Assembly: GCA_036266155.1 (NCBI GenBank)
Contig: DATANR010000288.1
Span: 1-50,446, forward strand
Length of the DNA: 50,446 bases
Direction of reading: 5' to 3'
From: SIAJ01 sp036266155
GTDB lineage: Bacteria > Planctomycetota > Planctomycetia > Gemmatales > Gemmataceae
Position numbers and translations under genes: made by a program. The notes beneath the pieces are model-generated. The model ran no database searches, was not told where the DNA came from, and saw nothing but the letters and a program-made list of their open reading frames with translations. This document shows positions 7,967 through 16,208 of the stretch, one piece after another. Position 1 is the stretch's first letter. Every line of letters begins with the position of its first letter.

Positions 7967-9112
7967 TCATGGAATGAAATGGCAATCGGAGTTCTCACGG
8001 AACGTTGCGATTGTTATTGGCTCGCTGCGCCGCCGTGACGCTTCTAAGGCCAGATCGATCTGCCGATCTGCGAATGCCTCGGGCAACGGATATTCCGGCA
8101 ACGCGGCTCCGGTGAGCGCGCGGTAAATGCTCAAGAGTTCCAGACCGATAGTGACCTGGTCATACTGGTCACTGAAGGTGAGCGGATAGTCACGCAACGG
8201 GTTCTCCCACGCCCACGTTAGACCGGTCCCATCGGGGAGGTCGGAGACGATGGCGTCGAGTGTGGCTATTCCGGAGACGGTTGAAGTTCGAATTGTGGTC
8301 CTAATTGGGCGGATTTGCTCGCTGCCGGCGAGTATCGCCAAGTCCGGACCGATCCCCATTCCACGCGCAGCGTGAAAGCGGACAGCACAGCGGGCGCGCC
8401 CCCATCGCAACGGCGACCCGTACGCAAGGGTGCTAAAGCTCAAAATTCCACGGGAACCGTTGGCAAATTCCAGGACACCCATCTGCCAGGTTTCCTCGTC
8501 GCGCCACTCTCCGGGCCGATACTGGTGTCGTTCGACCCCGAAATGCTGCGAGAGTCCCAAAACTCGCGTCACCGCCACCTTCTGCCCGATGTGTGCGCGG
8601 AGCAAGCTAATCCCGTGGTAGCCGTGGCCAACGAAATCGGAATAAACGACGTGGACCGGGCCAAATACTCCGCCATCGAGGAGCAGTCGTTTGAACCGCT
8701 CGAACGGAGTGCGGCAGTAGTTCTCGGCGATCTCGGCAGGCACGGACGTGGCCTCGGCAGCCACGAGGAGCCGGTTGGCCTGCTCCAAGGTGCGGGCAAT
8801 GGGCGTCTCTGCAATTATGGCTACTCCCGCGTTGAGGCAACGCAGTGCTACCACCCCGTTCTGGTCACTTGGCGGGGGCGAAACCACCACGACCGCCAAG
8901 TCCGGGCGGGCTTGCTCCAGCAAATCGTCCAGGTCGGTGAAAACGGCCGCGCCGGCCAGTTCGCCCGCCGCGCTCGCTCGCCGCGAATCCACGTCACAGA
9001 CGGCGATGACATGGAAATGTCGTTTCATGAGCAAAAGCACGGGCAGATAAGTCTGCGCTCCTCGTACGCCGCAGCCAATCATCGCCACGCGCAGCACAGA
9101 TTCATCCTTCAT
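7967..9112 (-). CDS. Gfo/Idh/MocA oxidoreductase with altered EKP motif
   Basis: The 381-aa protein starts with a Rossmann fold: VAMIGCGVRGAQTYLPVL, then ICD-like VCDVD and the VSPPPSDQ loop. It continues with the Gfo/Idh C-terminal alpha/beta domain. The usual EKP motif, whose Lys takes part in catalysis and cofactor binding, reads AETPIA here, with Thr in place of Lys. The enzyme may therefore be altered or non-catalytic. It is the last gene of the minus-strand operon; its ATG at 9112 overlaps the end of the AlaRS-like gene by 11 bases. The family oxidises or reduces sugars, inositols and related alcohols. Confidence 0.85.
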   Translation of the reverse strand: MKDESVLRVAMIGCGVRGAQTYLPVLLLMKRHFHVIAVCDVDSRRASAAGELAGAAVFTDLDDLLEQARPDLAVVVVSPPPSDQNGVVALRCLNAGVAIIAETPIARTLEQANRLLVAAEATSVPAEIAENYCRTPFERFKRLLLDGGVFGPVHVVYSDFVGHGYHGISLLRAHIGQKVAVTRVLGLSQHFGVERHQYRPGEWRDEETWQMGVLEFANGSRGILSFSTLAYGSPLRWGRARCAVRFHAARGMGIGPDLAILAGSEQIRPIRTTIRTSTVSGIATLDAIVSDLPDGTGLTWAWENPLRDYPLTFSDQYDQVTIGLELLSIYRALTGAALPEYPLPEAFADRQIDLALEASRRRSEPITIATFRENSDCHFIP

Positions 9113-10409
9113 AGCGGCCTCGCGCCGTGGCCCGATCCTGCTTGCGCAGAAGGCCGAGCTGCTCGTTGTCCACGCTAGCCCCAGCCTGTTTCACCCACAA
9201 CTCGACCAACTCCCACGGCAGACCGTGGACCGCGTGCAGTTCGAACAGGGCTACCGGTGACAACTCCTTGCCCCCGTTCAGCAGCCGCTCGAAGCGCCGC
9301 CGTGTAACGCTAATCAGCGCCATCAAAGCTTCAGCCTCGCGGTCGATGATTTCCTCGGTGTCTGCCCGGGGCGGTGTAAAGCCGGGATGATATTGATAGG
9401 CATCTCCGACCGTGCGGATGGCTCGCCCCAAAGCTGACGGGCTGCGGTCGTGACGAAGTAGCAGGGCGAGAGCCCGGCGGACCAGTCGGCGGACAACGTG
9501 ACCATGCCGCCGAGGCCCGGGTAGCACGCCGGAGCCAAGCAGCAAGGCTAGCGTCCGAGTGTGGTCAGCCAGCAGCTGTGCCGCTTCCTTGACGGCGATC
9601 TCGGCGCGCCACAGCTCCACGATGTCTGCCAGCGCCGCCGCGTATACATCGGTGCTGCCAGAAACAGCCGCCGCCGCCCACTCCAGCGAACCGGCGGAGT
9701 CGAGGTACGGCTCGTCGGCAGGCACGGCCTCGCTGCCTTGAGAAGCCGGCAGTCGGCGGTGGTCGAGGAACTCCAGGTTCCAAAAGTGCAGGTAACGGCC
9801 GCAGGCGCATAGTGGACCGCAGCCCGGCCCGCACACCGAGCCGCGGTGGTCGACGAGAACAAACAGTTCGGGGCCGGTCGGGCCATCCGGTTTGAAGGGG
9901 AACACCCATTTGCGCGGCCGGACTGCGACGTGGTCCGGCTTGATGCCGAGCCGACCAAGCGCGTCGAGCGACGCGGTGTCCTCCGGGGCCAACGGACCGG
10001 TGCCGGTGGCCACGAAGCCCAGGCGGTCCAGCGGTAGGCCCCAGTGCTCCGTGAGCACGGTCAGCCACCGGCTGATGGCCTGCTCGCGCGGTTGCTTGCC
10101 GCGAGTCAGGATTGACAGCATGCAAAAGCCGGTCAGGAAGTTGGTCTTGCCGATCCGGTCCAGGCTGTTCATCCGCACGCACCACTGCACACCAATCCGG
10201 CCCGCCTCGCTAGCCGAGTCGTTGGCCAGTACCCAGGAACGCCAGAGCTGAATCCCGGCGGTCGCGAACAGGGTGCTGGGGTCGTCGGGAGCAATAACTG
10301 GCCCGGGCGGTCGGACGACGTGTCCCAATGGGACGAACAGTGCTTCGGCCCCCGTAGCGAGCTGCCTGATCCAGTCGCGCTGGCACAGCCTTGCGGGCGC
10401 GGCGGTCAT
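9102..10409 (-). CDS. Degenerate alanyl-tRNA synthetase paralogue
   Basis: The 435-aa protein aligns by eye with the N-terminal two thirds of AlaRS and with the AlaRS gene two places upstream: APDDPSTLFATAGIQLWRSW matches the PENDPSVLFTTAGM region, and CGPGCGPLCACGRYLHFWNL matches the Cys-rich CGRWFEIWNNVFM region. HGHVVRRLVRRALALL matches the tRNA-recognition GYVLRRLIRRA. It has no editing domain and no C-Ala domain. Motif 3, DTGMGMER in the active copy, is DSAGSLEW here, so the invariant ATP-binding Arg is Trp, and the TFFEMLGN stretch is also lost. It is therefore probably repurposed, for example as a binding partner or an altered adenylating or acyl-transfer enzyme. ATGA overlap couples it to the DegT gene. 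Confidence 0.8.
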   Translation of the reverse strand: MTAAPARLCQRDWIRQLATGAEALFVPLGHVVRPPGPVIAPDDPSTLFATAGIQLWRSWVLANDSASEAGRIGVQWCVRMNSLDRIGKTNFLTGFCMLSILTRGKQPREQAISRWLTVLTEHWGLPLDRLGFVATGTGPLAPEDTASLDALGRLGIKPDHVAVRPRKWVFPFKPDGPTGPELFVLVDHRGSVCGPGCGPLCACGRYLHFWNLEFLDHRRLPASQGSEAVPADEPYLDSAGSLEWAAAAVSGSTDVYAAALADIVELWRAEIAVKEAAQLLADHTRTLALLLGSGVLPGPRRHGHVVRRLVRRALALLLRHDRSPSALGRAIRTVGDAYQYHPGFTPPRADTEEIIDREAEALMALISVTRRRFERLLNGGKELSPVALFELHAVHGLPWELVELWVKQAGASVDNEQLGLLRKQDRATARGRYEG

Positions 10410-11671
10410 GGCCGGCCCTCCGCCTGGAAGAACTCCACAAGTTGAGCGGCGTGGCGGTGAACCAGCGCTACCCGATCAAGGATGCGATCCAGGTCATCGT
10501 GACCGCCGTCCAGCACCAGCGATTGCAGCGGGTGCCCGAACACCAGCAGCCTGGGAAGGACATCCTCGGCGACAGGGCAGGGCAGATCGCAGAACGCGGC
10601 GAGCGACGGGTTGTCGTAGACGGGTGTGTGGGTGACCGCGGTCGGGCTGATGGGGACGCCTTCCCAGCTCAGAGCAGTGACGAGCTGGTCGCGATCCAGG
10701 CCGGCGAAGCCGGCTGGATCATACATTACTTCCAGCATGTAAAAATTGCTCTTGCCCTCCACGCAGCCGAGCACCGGTTGCAGCCCCGATAGGCGGCCCA
10801 GCCCCTGGGCCAGGTAGGCTCCGTTGGCGTGTCGCCGCGCAAACCGCTCATGGAGCTTATCGAGTTGGGGCATGAGCACGGCGGCCTGAAGCGCGGTCAT
10901 CATGAGGCTATAGCCGGCCACATGGTGGACGAAGTGGGGCGCGACCGAGGTAGCGAGTTGACGTTGCTGGCGAACGCGGTTGCGGATGCCGGGCAGCCCA
11001 TGGAAGCGGAATTGTCGGCAGCGCTCAGCCACCTGGGCGTCGCTGGTCAAGATCACCCCGCCGCGCAGGCTGGTCATCAGCTTGGGCGAGAAGCTGAATA
11101 CCCCGGCATCGCCCAAAGTGCCTACAGGCCGTCCGGCATACGTGGCGCCGTGAGCCTGGGCCGCATCCTCCACTACGACGAGCCCATGCCGCCGCGCCGC
11201 CTCCAGCAGCGGTCCCATGCGCGCTGGCTTACCGCCGATGTGGACTACCATGACCGCCTTGGTGCGCGGAGTGAGCCGCCGGGTGATCAGGTCAGGATCG
11301 AGGCACAGTGTTTCGCGGTCCACATCGACGAAGACTGGCCTGGCGCCCGCGTGTAGGACGGCGTGGCAACTGGCGGGAAATGTGTAAGGCGGCACCAGCA
11401 CCTCGTCGCCCTGGCCAACACCGAGTGCCTGCAAGGCGACCTGAAGCCCGCTGGTTGCGCTGGCAACGGCTACCGCCTGCGGACTGCCATGCCGGGCGGC
11501 GAATCTCTGCTCGAACTGCTCGACCTCGTCGGCCTCCTTCCCGCCGCGACGGGCACAGGCATCGAACACTTGCAACAGGCTGCTCCGCTCGTCGGTACCG
11601 AGCAGGGACAGCGACGGGTCGACAATCAAAGGGCGAGGTTCGCCACCTTCCAGGATCGTGGGGCGGGGCAT
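10406..11671 (-). CDS. DegT/DnrJ/EryC1-type PLP aminotransferase
   Basis: The 421-aa protein has the fold-type I sugar aminotransferase pattern. SATSGLQVALQALGVGQGDE binds the cofactor phosphate, VPPYTFPASCHAVLHAGARP follows, VVEDAAQAHGATY carries the PLP-pyridine Asp, and FSFSPKLMTSLRGG supplies the Schiff-base Lys. These enzymes convert keto sugars or keto-cyclitols to amino sugars. I chose ATG 11671 because AAGGAG lies just upstream; the frame stays open upstream only with Arg-rich shadow sequence. Placement between two AlaRS-like genes and beside Gfo/Idh dehydrogenases suggests a dehydrogenase-transaminase pair making an amino group that is then acylated or modified. Confidence 0.88.
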   Translation of the reverse strand: MPRPTILEGGEPRPLIVDPSLSLLGTDERSSLLQVFDACARRGGKEADEVEQFEQRFAARHGSPQAVAVASATSGLQVALQALGVGQGDEVLVPPYTFPASCHAVLHAGARPVFVDVDRETLCLDPDLITRRLTPRTKAVMVVHIGGKPARMGPLLEAARRHGLVVVEDAAQAHGATYAGRPVGTLGDAGVFSFSPKLMTSLRGGVILTSDAQVAERCRQFRFHGLPGIRNRVRQQRQLATSVAPHFVHHVAGYSLMMTALQAAVLMPQLDKLHERFARRHANGAYLAQGLGRLSGLQPVLGCVEGKSNFYMLEVMYDPAGFAGLDRDQLVTALSWEGVPISPTAVTHTPVYDNPSLAAFCDLPCPVAEDVLPRLLVFGHPLQSLVLDGGHDDLDRILDRVALVHRHAAQLVEFFQAEGRP

Positions 11672-11693
11672 TGGGACTCCTTCGTCGATTCGT

Positions 11694-13496
11694 CTAACGT
11701 ATGATCGCGCGAATGCGGCGCACCCCGGACGACGACGATTGCTCCTTCTCGATCTCGAACTTGCCAATTTCACGCGTGTTCGACACGTGCGGGCCGGCAC
11801 ACACTTCCTTGGACACGTCGCCGATTGTGTAGACCGTCACGTCGTTGCCGTAGCGGTCTTCGAACAGGCCAATCGCTCCCGACATTTTTGCTTTCTCGCA
11901 AGGTAGCATCTCGTGGGTGACGGGCAAGGCTCGGTCGATGGCCGCCTGCACGAAAGCTTCCACCTCAGCGATTTCGTCCCGCGTCATTGGTCGGGGATGA
12001 TTAAAGTCGAAGCGAAGGCGGTCGCGCGTGATGTTCGATCCCTTCTGCTGCACGTGTTCGCCCAAGACCTTCCGCAGCCCTGCGTGGAGGAGGTGCGTGG
12101 CCGTGTGATAGCGGATGCTCTCCTGGCTCTCATCGGCCAGGCCGCTTTTGGCGGCAGCGGATCGCGATTTCTCGCGGTGATTCTCGAACCGGGCACGGTA
12201 GCCGTCCAGGTCGACGCTCACGCCGCCCTCCTGGGCCAGTTCCTGGGTGAACTCGATGGGGAAGCCATAAGTGTCGAACAGCCTGAACGCAACGTCCCCA
12301 GGCAGGATATTGCAGCCGGCGGCCCGCAGCGAGGCAAACTGCTCCTCGAGCAAGGCGGTGCCGCGCGACAGGGTTTTTTGGAAGCGCTGGAACTCCAGAC
12401 GCAGCTCCTCGTGGATGCGCTCGGTGTTGGTCAGCAACTCGGGATAGGCCTCACCGTAGGCCGCCAGGACCGTATCACTTGCCTCGACCCACCTCTCGGC
12501 ACTCAAGCCAAACTGCTCGCAAAAACGGATGGCGCGGCGAATCAGGCGGCGCAACACATAGCCCTGTCCATGGTTAGACGGGGTAACGGACCTTTCGTCA
12601 CCGAGGATGAACACGGCCGCGCGCAAATGGTCGGTGAGCACACGGAGCGCGCGATTCAGGCCAGGTTTGGCATAGACTTCTTCGCGGGATCGGCCGGAAT
12701 CTCGAAGGAGTCGATCCACGGTGCCGCGGAACGTGGACGTTTCGTAGACGCTCTCGACGCTGTTGAGCACGGCGAGCGTTCGCTCCATCCCCATTCCAGT
12801 ATCGACGTTGTTCACCTTCAAACGCGTGATGTCGTTTCCCTTGCGGTTGTAGGACATGAACACGTTGTTCCAGATCTCGAACCAGCGCCCGCACCTGCAC
12901 AGCCCGGCGAGGCATTCGTTGCCGCGGCTGCAAGGCTTGCGCGAGGTGTCAATAAAGATCTCCGTGTCGGGACCGCAGGGACCTTCGGGCCCGACCGCCC
13001 ACCAGTTGTGCTCCGCGGAAAGGAAGTTGATACGGGACAGCGGAATGCCGAGTGACTGCCAGATGTCCGACGCTTCGTTGTCGCGCGGGGCAATCTCGTT
13101 GCCGGCGAAGACGCTCACGTAGATGCGCTCGGCGGGGATGGCCAAGCAGTCGGGCCGGGTCAAGAAGCCGTGGCTCCAGGAGATCGATTCCTGCTTGAAG
13201 TAGTCGCCAAGCGACCAGTTGCCCAGCATTTCGAAGAAGGTCAGATGAGTGAGGTCGCCGACTTCCTCGATGTCGCCAGTGCGAACGCACTTCTGGTAGT
13301 CGACCAGGCGCTTGCCGGCAGGATGCGGCCGCCCCAGTAGATAAGGGATGAGCGGGTGCATGCCGGCCGTCGTAAACAGCACGCTCGGGTCGTTTTCCGG
13401 GATCAGCGACGCGCTGGGGACGATAGCATGTCCGCGTTCCTGGAAGTACTTGACGTAGCGGGAACGAAGGTCGTCGGCGGTCAGTTCATTGATCAT
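11694..13496 (-). CDS. Short alanyl-tRNA synthetase with editing domain
   Basis: The 600-aa protein has the class II AlaRS core: FQERGHAIVPSASLIPENDP, TFFEMLGNWSLGDYF (motif 2 region), VGPEGPCGPDTEIF, FEIWNNVFM, VDTGMGMER (motif 3) and GYVLRRLIRRAIRF. The editing domain with its metal motif HTATH...CAGPH is intact. It stops after that domain, so the C-Ala/DHHA1 part (about 270 residues of a usual ~875) is absent. ATG 13496 is fixed by GAGGAA just upstream. All catalytic motifs look sound, so it probably charges tRNA with Ala or a related amino acid. As first gene of a biosynthetic-type operon it may supply aminoacyl-tRNA to a transferase or act on a free amino acid. A housekeeping role is less likely. 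Confidence 0.88.
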   Translation of the reverse strand: MINELTADDLRSRYVKYFQERGHAIVPSASLIPENDPSVLFTTAGMHPLIPYLLGRPHPAGKRLVDYQKCVRTGDIEEVGDLTHLTFFEMLGNWSLGDYFKQESISWSHGFLTRPDCLAIPAERIYVSVFAGNEIAPRDNEASDIWQSLGIPLSRINFLSAEHNWWAVGPEGPCGPDTEIFIDTSRKPCSRGNECLAGLCRCGRWFEIWNNVFMSYNRKGNDITRLKVNNVDTGMGMERTLAVLNSVESVYETSTFRGTVDRLLRDSGRSREEVYAKPGLNRALRVLTDHLRAAVFILGDERSVTPSNHGQGYVLRRLIRRAIRFCEQFGLSAERWVEASDTVLAAYGEAYPELLTNTERIHEELRLEFQRFQKTLSRGTALLEEQFASLRAAGCNILPGDVAFRLFDTYGFPIEFTQELAQEGGVSVDLDGYRARFENHREKSRSAAAKSGLADESQESIRYHTATHLLHAGLRKVLGEHVQQKGSNITRDRLRFDFNHPRPMTRDEIAEVEAFVQAAIDRALPVTHEMLPCEKAKMSGAIGLFEDRYGNDVTVYTIGDVSKEVCAGPHVSNTREIGKFEIEKEQSSSSGVRRIRAIIR

Positions 13497-13788
13497 GTTT
13501 TCAGTTCCTCTGTCTTGGCCGAATTTTTCCGGAGATCCTGAGTGTTCGATGCCGGCAGTAAACCTGGAAAGGTGCCGGGCCGGACTGCACGATGGTGCTC
13601 CTTCAACGTCATTGGCAGGAGGCTCGGCCGTGTCATTATGGTCAATGCCCGCAATGGTGTCCGCAGGCGTCGGCGATTTCGCAGCACGCTTTACTCGGCG
13701 CAACCGGCCGCGCTTCTCGTAGGTGCTCTTTGGGGTGTTGTGGTGCCGGGAGAAGCGGCGCACGGCACCCGTTTGGTTTCGCACGGCC

Positions 13789-13950
13789 GGCATCGGCACG
13801 GACTTTCGCCGCGCCTATGACTTGCTGGCCTCGGTCGGCCGACGCGTCGGGTCGCGGGGTACTTTCCTGTCACGCGAGATGTTGGGCGAGGCAATTCGGG
13901 CCGCCAGCCAGGAACCTGGGCAAATGGCCAAATTGAAAGCCCTCGCTTAA
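13789..13950 (+). pseudogene. 3' remnant of an unidentified gene
   Basis: The frame ends ...RGTFLSREMLGEAIRAASQ then EPGQMAKLKALA and TAA at 13948-13950. The same C-terminal sequence (REMLREEIQAASQGPGQ) recurs, inverted and with a two-base insertion, near 18.55-18.63 kb. Two copies of a coding end plus shared downstream DNA suggest remnants of a mobile or duplicated gene. I do not recognise the family. Confidence 0.45.
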
Positions 13951-13999
13951 CGCCTGTTGCACTGGCCGGAAAACTGTGAGAAGTTCTCGAACAGTGCAG
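13871..13999. repeat. Inverted repeat arm A (~130 bp)
   Basis: This arm runs from CACGCGAGATGTTG through AACTGTGAGAAGTTC to CAGTGCAG. Its reverse complement matches 18498-18632 at roughly 75-80% by eye, including coding and non-coding parts. The pair encloses the radical SAM/Gfo-Idh operon and the sulfotransferase gene. Confidence 0.7.
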
Positions 14000-14026
14000 T
14001 CTTTGGCATCGATCAGGTATTGTATC

Positions 14027-15166
14027 CTACCTCAGCTCGCTCAACACGGAGAGCGAGAGACGTGTCAGGATGGGATTGTCCGCGGGGCCGGCGGGAGTGT
14101 CGTCGTGGCGCGCCAGGCGAGGAAGGACACCGGCGGACTGCCAGACCTTGCACCCACCGTAACACAGCCCCTGCTTGCGCCAGTCGCAGTCGCCGCACTG
14201 TTCGTAGGGAAACCAACCCAGCTCGTGGCGGAACTGGGCGGCCTTGCCGGTCAGCCAGCTCTCCCAGAATTCCTCGACCGAAATCAACTCGAGCGTCTCG
14301 AAGTTGCGATAGATGTTCAGCACCGGGTGGTCGACCCAATGCGAGCAGCCCAGCACCGAGCCTCCCGGCTCGATGATGACCGAGTTGCCCTGGACCGCCT
14401 CGCAACCCGTCCCAATCGCCTCGTCGGTCAGCATCTGGCGCAGGGTGTCCTGGTCGAAGTGACACAGAGGGACCTTGTTCTTTTCGCGGTTGAAGCGGAA
14501 GCGGACGTTCAATTCCTCCTGCAAGCTGAAGAGCCGTTCGGTCATCTGCGCCAGAGCCGGCGGCCCGGCATCGACGCCCGTGTCCCACTCCGGCACGATG
14601 TTGGGCAGACCGTAATTGATATAGATCGTCCGGCAACCTAGGCCCACCAACGTGTCGATCAGCCGGCGAACGGCGAGCAGGTTGCCGTTCATGATCGTCA
14701 GCATGGGAAAAAGCGGCCAGCCATTCTCGACCGCATGAGCGATGGTTTGCAACGCCTGGGCATGACTGCCCGGTATTCCCACCTGACGGTCGTGGTCTTC
14801 GGCCGAGGCGCCGTGCAGGCTGACGCAGCCGCCCTTGAGCCCAGCGTCGAGCAACGCACGACAAAAGTCTGGATCACACGTCCGCGTGCCATTGGTCACT
14901 AGCCACGGCCCCAGGCCCAACGACCGGCTATAGGCGACCAGCTCCTTCAGGTGGCGGTACACAGTTGGTTCGCCGCCCAGCAAGGTGAAGGAGGTGATAC
15001 CCAGCGCCGCCAAAAAATCGACGGACCGTCTGGCCTCCCCGGGTGACATGGTTTTCGGCCGGGTGAACACCTCGGCAGCCGCGTAGCAGAACGAGCAGCG
15101 CAGGTTGCAGGCATAGGTGAGGACGAGCACTCCCTTGCCCATCGGAACACGGTGTGGCTGACTCAT
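14027..15166 (-). CDS. Radical SAM protein with SPASM-type C-terminus
   Basis: The 379-aa enzyme begins GVLVLTYACNLRCSFCYAAA, which carries the CxxxCxxC motif for the SAM-binding 4Fe-4S cluster, followed by LLGGEPTVY (the GGE motif). The C-terminal third has extra cysteines: GTGCEAVQGNS, GSVLGCSHW, CGDCDWRKQGLCYGGC. These fit a SPASM or twitch domain with auxiliary clusters. SPASM enzymes modify peptides or, as in BtrN, oxidise aminocyclitols. ATG 15166 overlaps the TGA of the Gfo/Idh gene (ATGA), so the two are coupled. The substrate is open: sugar/cyclitol or the 75-aa peptide. Confidence 0.85.
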   Translation of the reverse strand: MSQPHRVPMGKGVLVLTYACNLRCSFCYAAAEVFTRPKTMSPGEARRSVDFLAALGITSFTLLGGEPTVYRHLKELVAYSRSLGLGPWLVTNGTRTCDPDFCRALLDAGLKGGCVSLHGASAEDHDRQVGIPGSHAQALQTIAHAVENGWPLFPMLTIMNGNLLAVRRLIDTLVGLGCRTIYINYGLPNIVPEWDTGVDAGPPALAQMTERLFSLQEELNVRFRFNREKNKVPLCHFDQDTLRQMLTDEAIGTGCEAVQGNSVIIEPGGSVLGCSHWVDHPVLNIYRNFETLELISVEEFWESWLTGKAAQFRHELGWFPYEQCGDCDWRKQGLCYGGCKVWQSAGVLPRLARHDDTPAGPADNPILTRLSLSVLSELR

Positions 15167-16206
15167 GTAAAGTCCTCGTCGGGTCCAGTGGTACGCAACG
15201 GCAACCAGCGCTCGGAGCGGGCGGCCTCGGCAACGGTGAACGTTAACTCGGTTAGCTCGATCAGGTGGCGGTGATCATCAAGGGCGCCGCGGCCGGCGGC
15301 TAGGTCGTCGAGGAATATCCGCATGGCCGCCGCGAAACTATCCGGAAACCAACGCACGTCAAGCGACTCGCCGGGCAGGTGTTGCCCGGGCCTGGCCAGG
15401 TGCCAGACACTCTGCGGCCCATCACGCCGAGCGAATTCGACGCGCTCGCTGGTGGCACGAATCGCACCCTTTTCACCGCTGATGAGCACCTGCTCGTACG
15501 GATGGCCGGTGCCGAAACCGTACTCACTCATGGTCCAGTCGTCGACGATCTGCACGGCCAGTCCGTTGGAGTACTCGAGGGTGACGGTGGCCCAGTTGGC
15601 TTGCCGCAGTCGTTGCCGCGGGTGGCTGCCGGTTCGTGCTGCCACGCGGTCCGGCCGACCGAACCAGAATAGTGCCAGATCAAGGTGATGGATTACCATC
15701 TCGAAGACGATGTACTGATCCAGCCCGTGCTCCCAGCGCCCCGGCGGCCGGTCCCACCAGTCGCGATTGATTATGGTCACCAGGCCGGCCCGTCCCAGGT
15801 CGCCGCCAACCAGTTCATGGACTTTCTGCCACGCCGACACGTGCCGGCCCGTGAGGTTCAGTCGAAGCCGGCAACCACGGCTTAGGCGGCGGATGACCGC
15901 GAACTCATCGCGCGAGCAGCACAGGGGTTTCTGAACCACGATGGGCTTGCCGAAGGGCACGAGCTGTTCGAGCAGGGACAGATGAGTGGCTGGCGGCGTG
16001 GCCAGGTCAATCACGGAGACACCTGGGTCGGCGGCGAGTCGGGCAGGGTCGGTGGTGCGCACGGCGACATTGAACTGCTCGCCGACCTCATGAAGGATGG
16101 CCGGGTCACGGTCGCATACGGCCCGGACATCCAGACCGGCCGCTCGATAGGCAGGCAGATGCGCGTACCGCCCCACCCCGCCGACTCCAACCACGCCAAT
16201 GCCCAT
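15163..16206 (-). CDS. Gfo/Idh/MocA oxidoreductase
   Basis: The 347-aa protein starts MGIGVVGVGGVGRYAHLPAY, a Rossmann dinucleotide-binding motif, then VCDRDP, LATPPATH and VQKPLC, which retains the catalytic-type Lys of the EKP motif. DWWDRPPGRWEHGLDQY and VIHHLDLALFWFGRP follow; H-D-L-A is the conserved His/Asp region of the C-terminal domain. ATG 16206 lies two bases after the upstream gene's stop, and the longer Arg-rich reading upstream is antisense noise. It probably oxidises a sugar or inositol hydroxyl to a ketone, the substrate type needed by the DegT aminotransferase. Confidence 0.87.
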   Translation of the reverse strand: MGIGVVGVGGVGRYAHLPAYRAAGLDVRAVCDRDPAILHEVGEQFNVAVRTTDPARLAADPGVSVIDLATPPATHLSLLEQLVPFGKPIVVQKPLCCSRDEFAVIRRLSRGCRLRLNLTGRHVSAWQKVHELVGGDLGRAGLVTIINRDWWDRPPGRWEHGLDQYIVFEMVIHHLDLALFWFGRPDRVAARTGSHPRQRLRQANWATVTLEYSNGLAVQIVDDWTMSEYGFGTGHPYEQVLISGEKGAIRATSERVEFARRDGPQSVWHLARPGQHLPGESLDVRWFPDSFAAAMRIFLDDLAAGRGALDDHRHLIELTELTFTVAEAARSERWLPLRTTGPDEDFT

Positions 16207-16208
16207 GA

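Larger units (their letters stand above)
13497..14026. other. Gene-poor stretch with decayed sequence
   Basis: About 530 bases lie between the AlaRS gene and the radical SAM operon's end. I see no intact gene. The right half holds a broken reading frame and the left arm of a long inverted repeat (separate entries). The AlaRS operon promoter must lie here but I could not define it. Confidence 0.5.
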
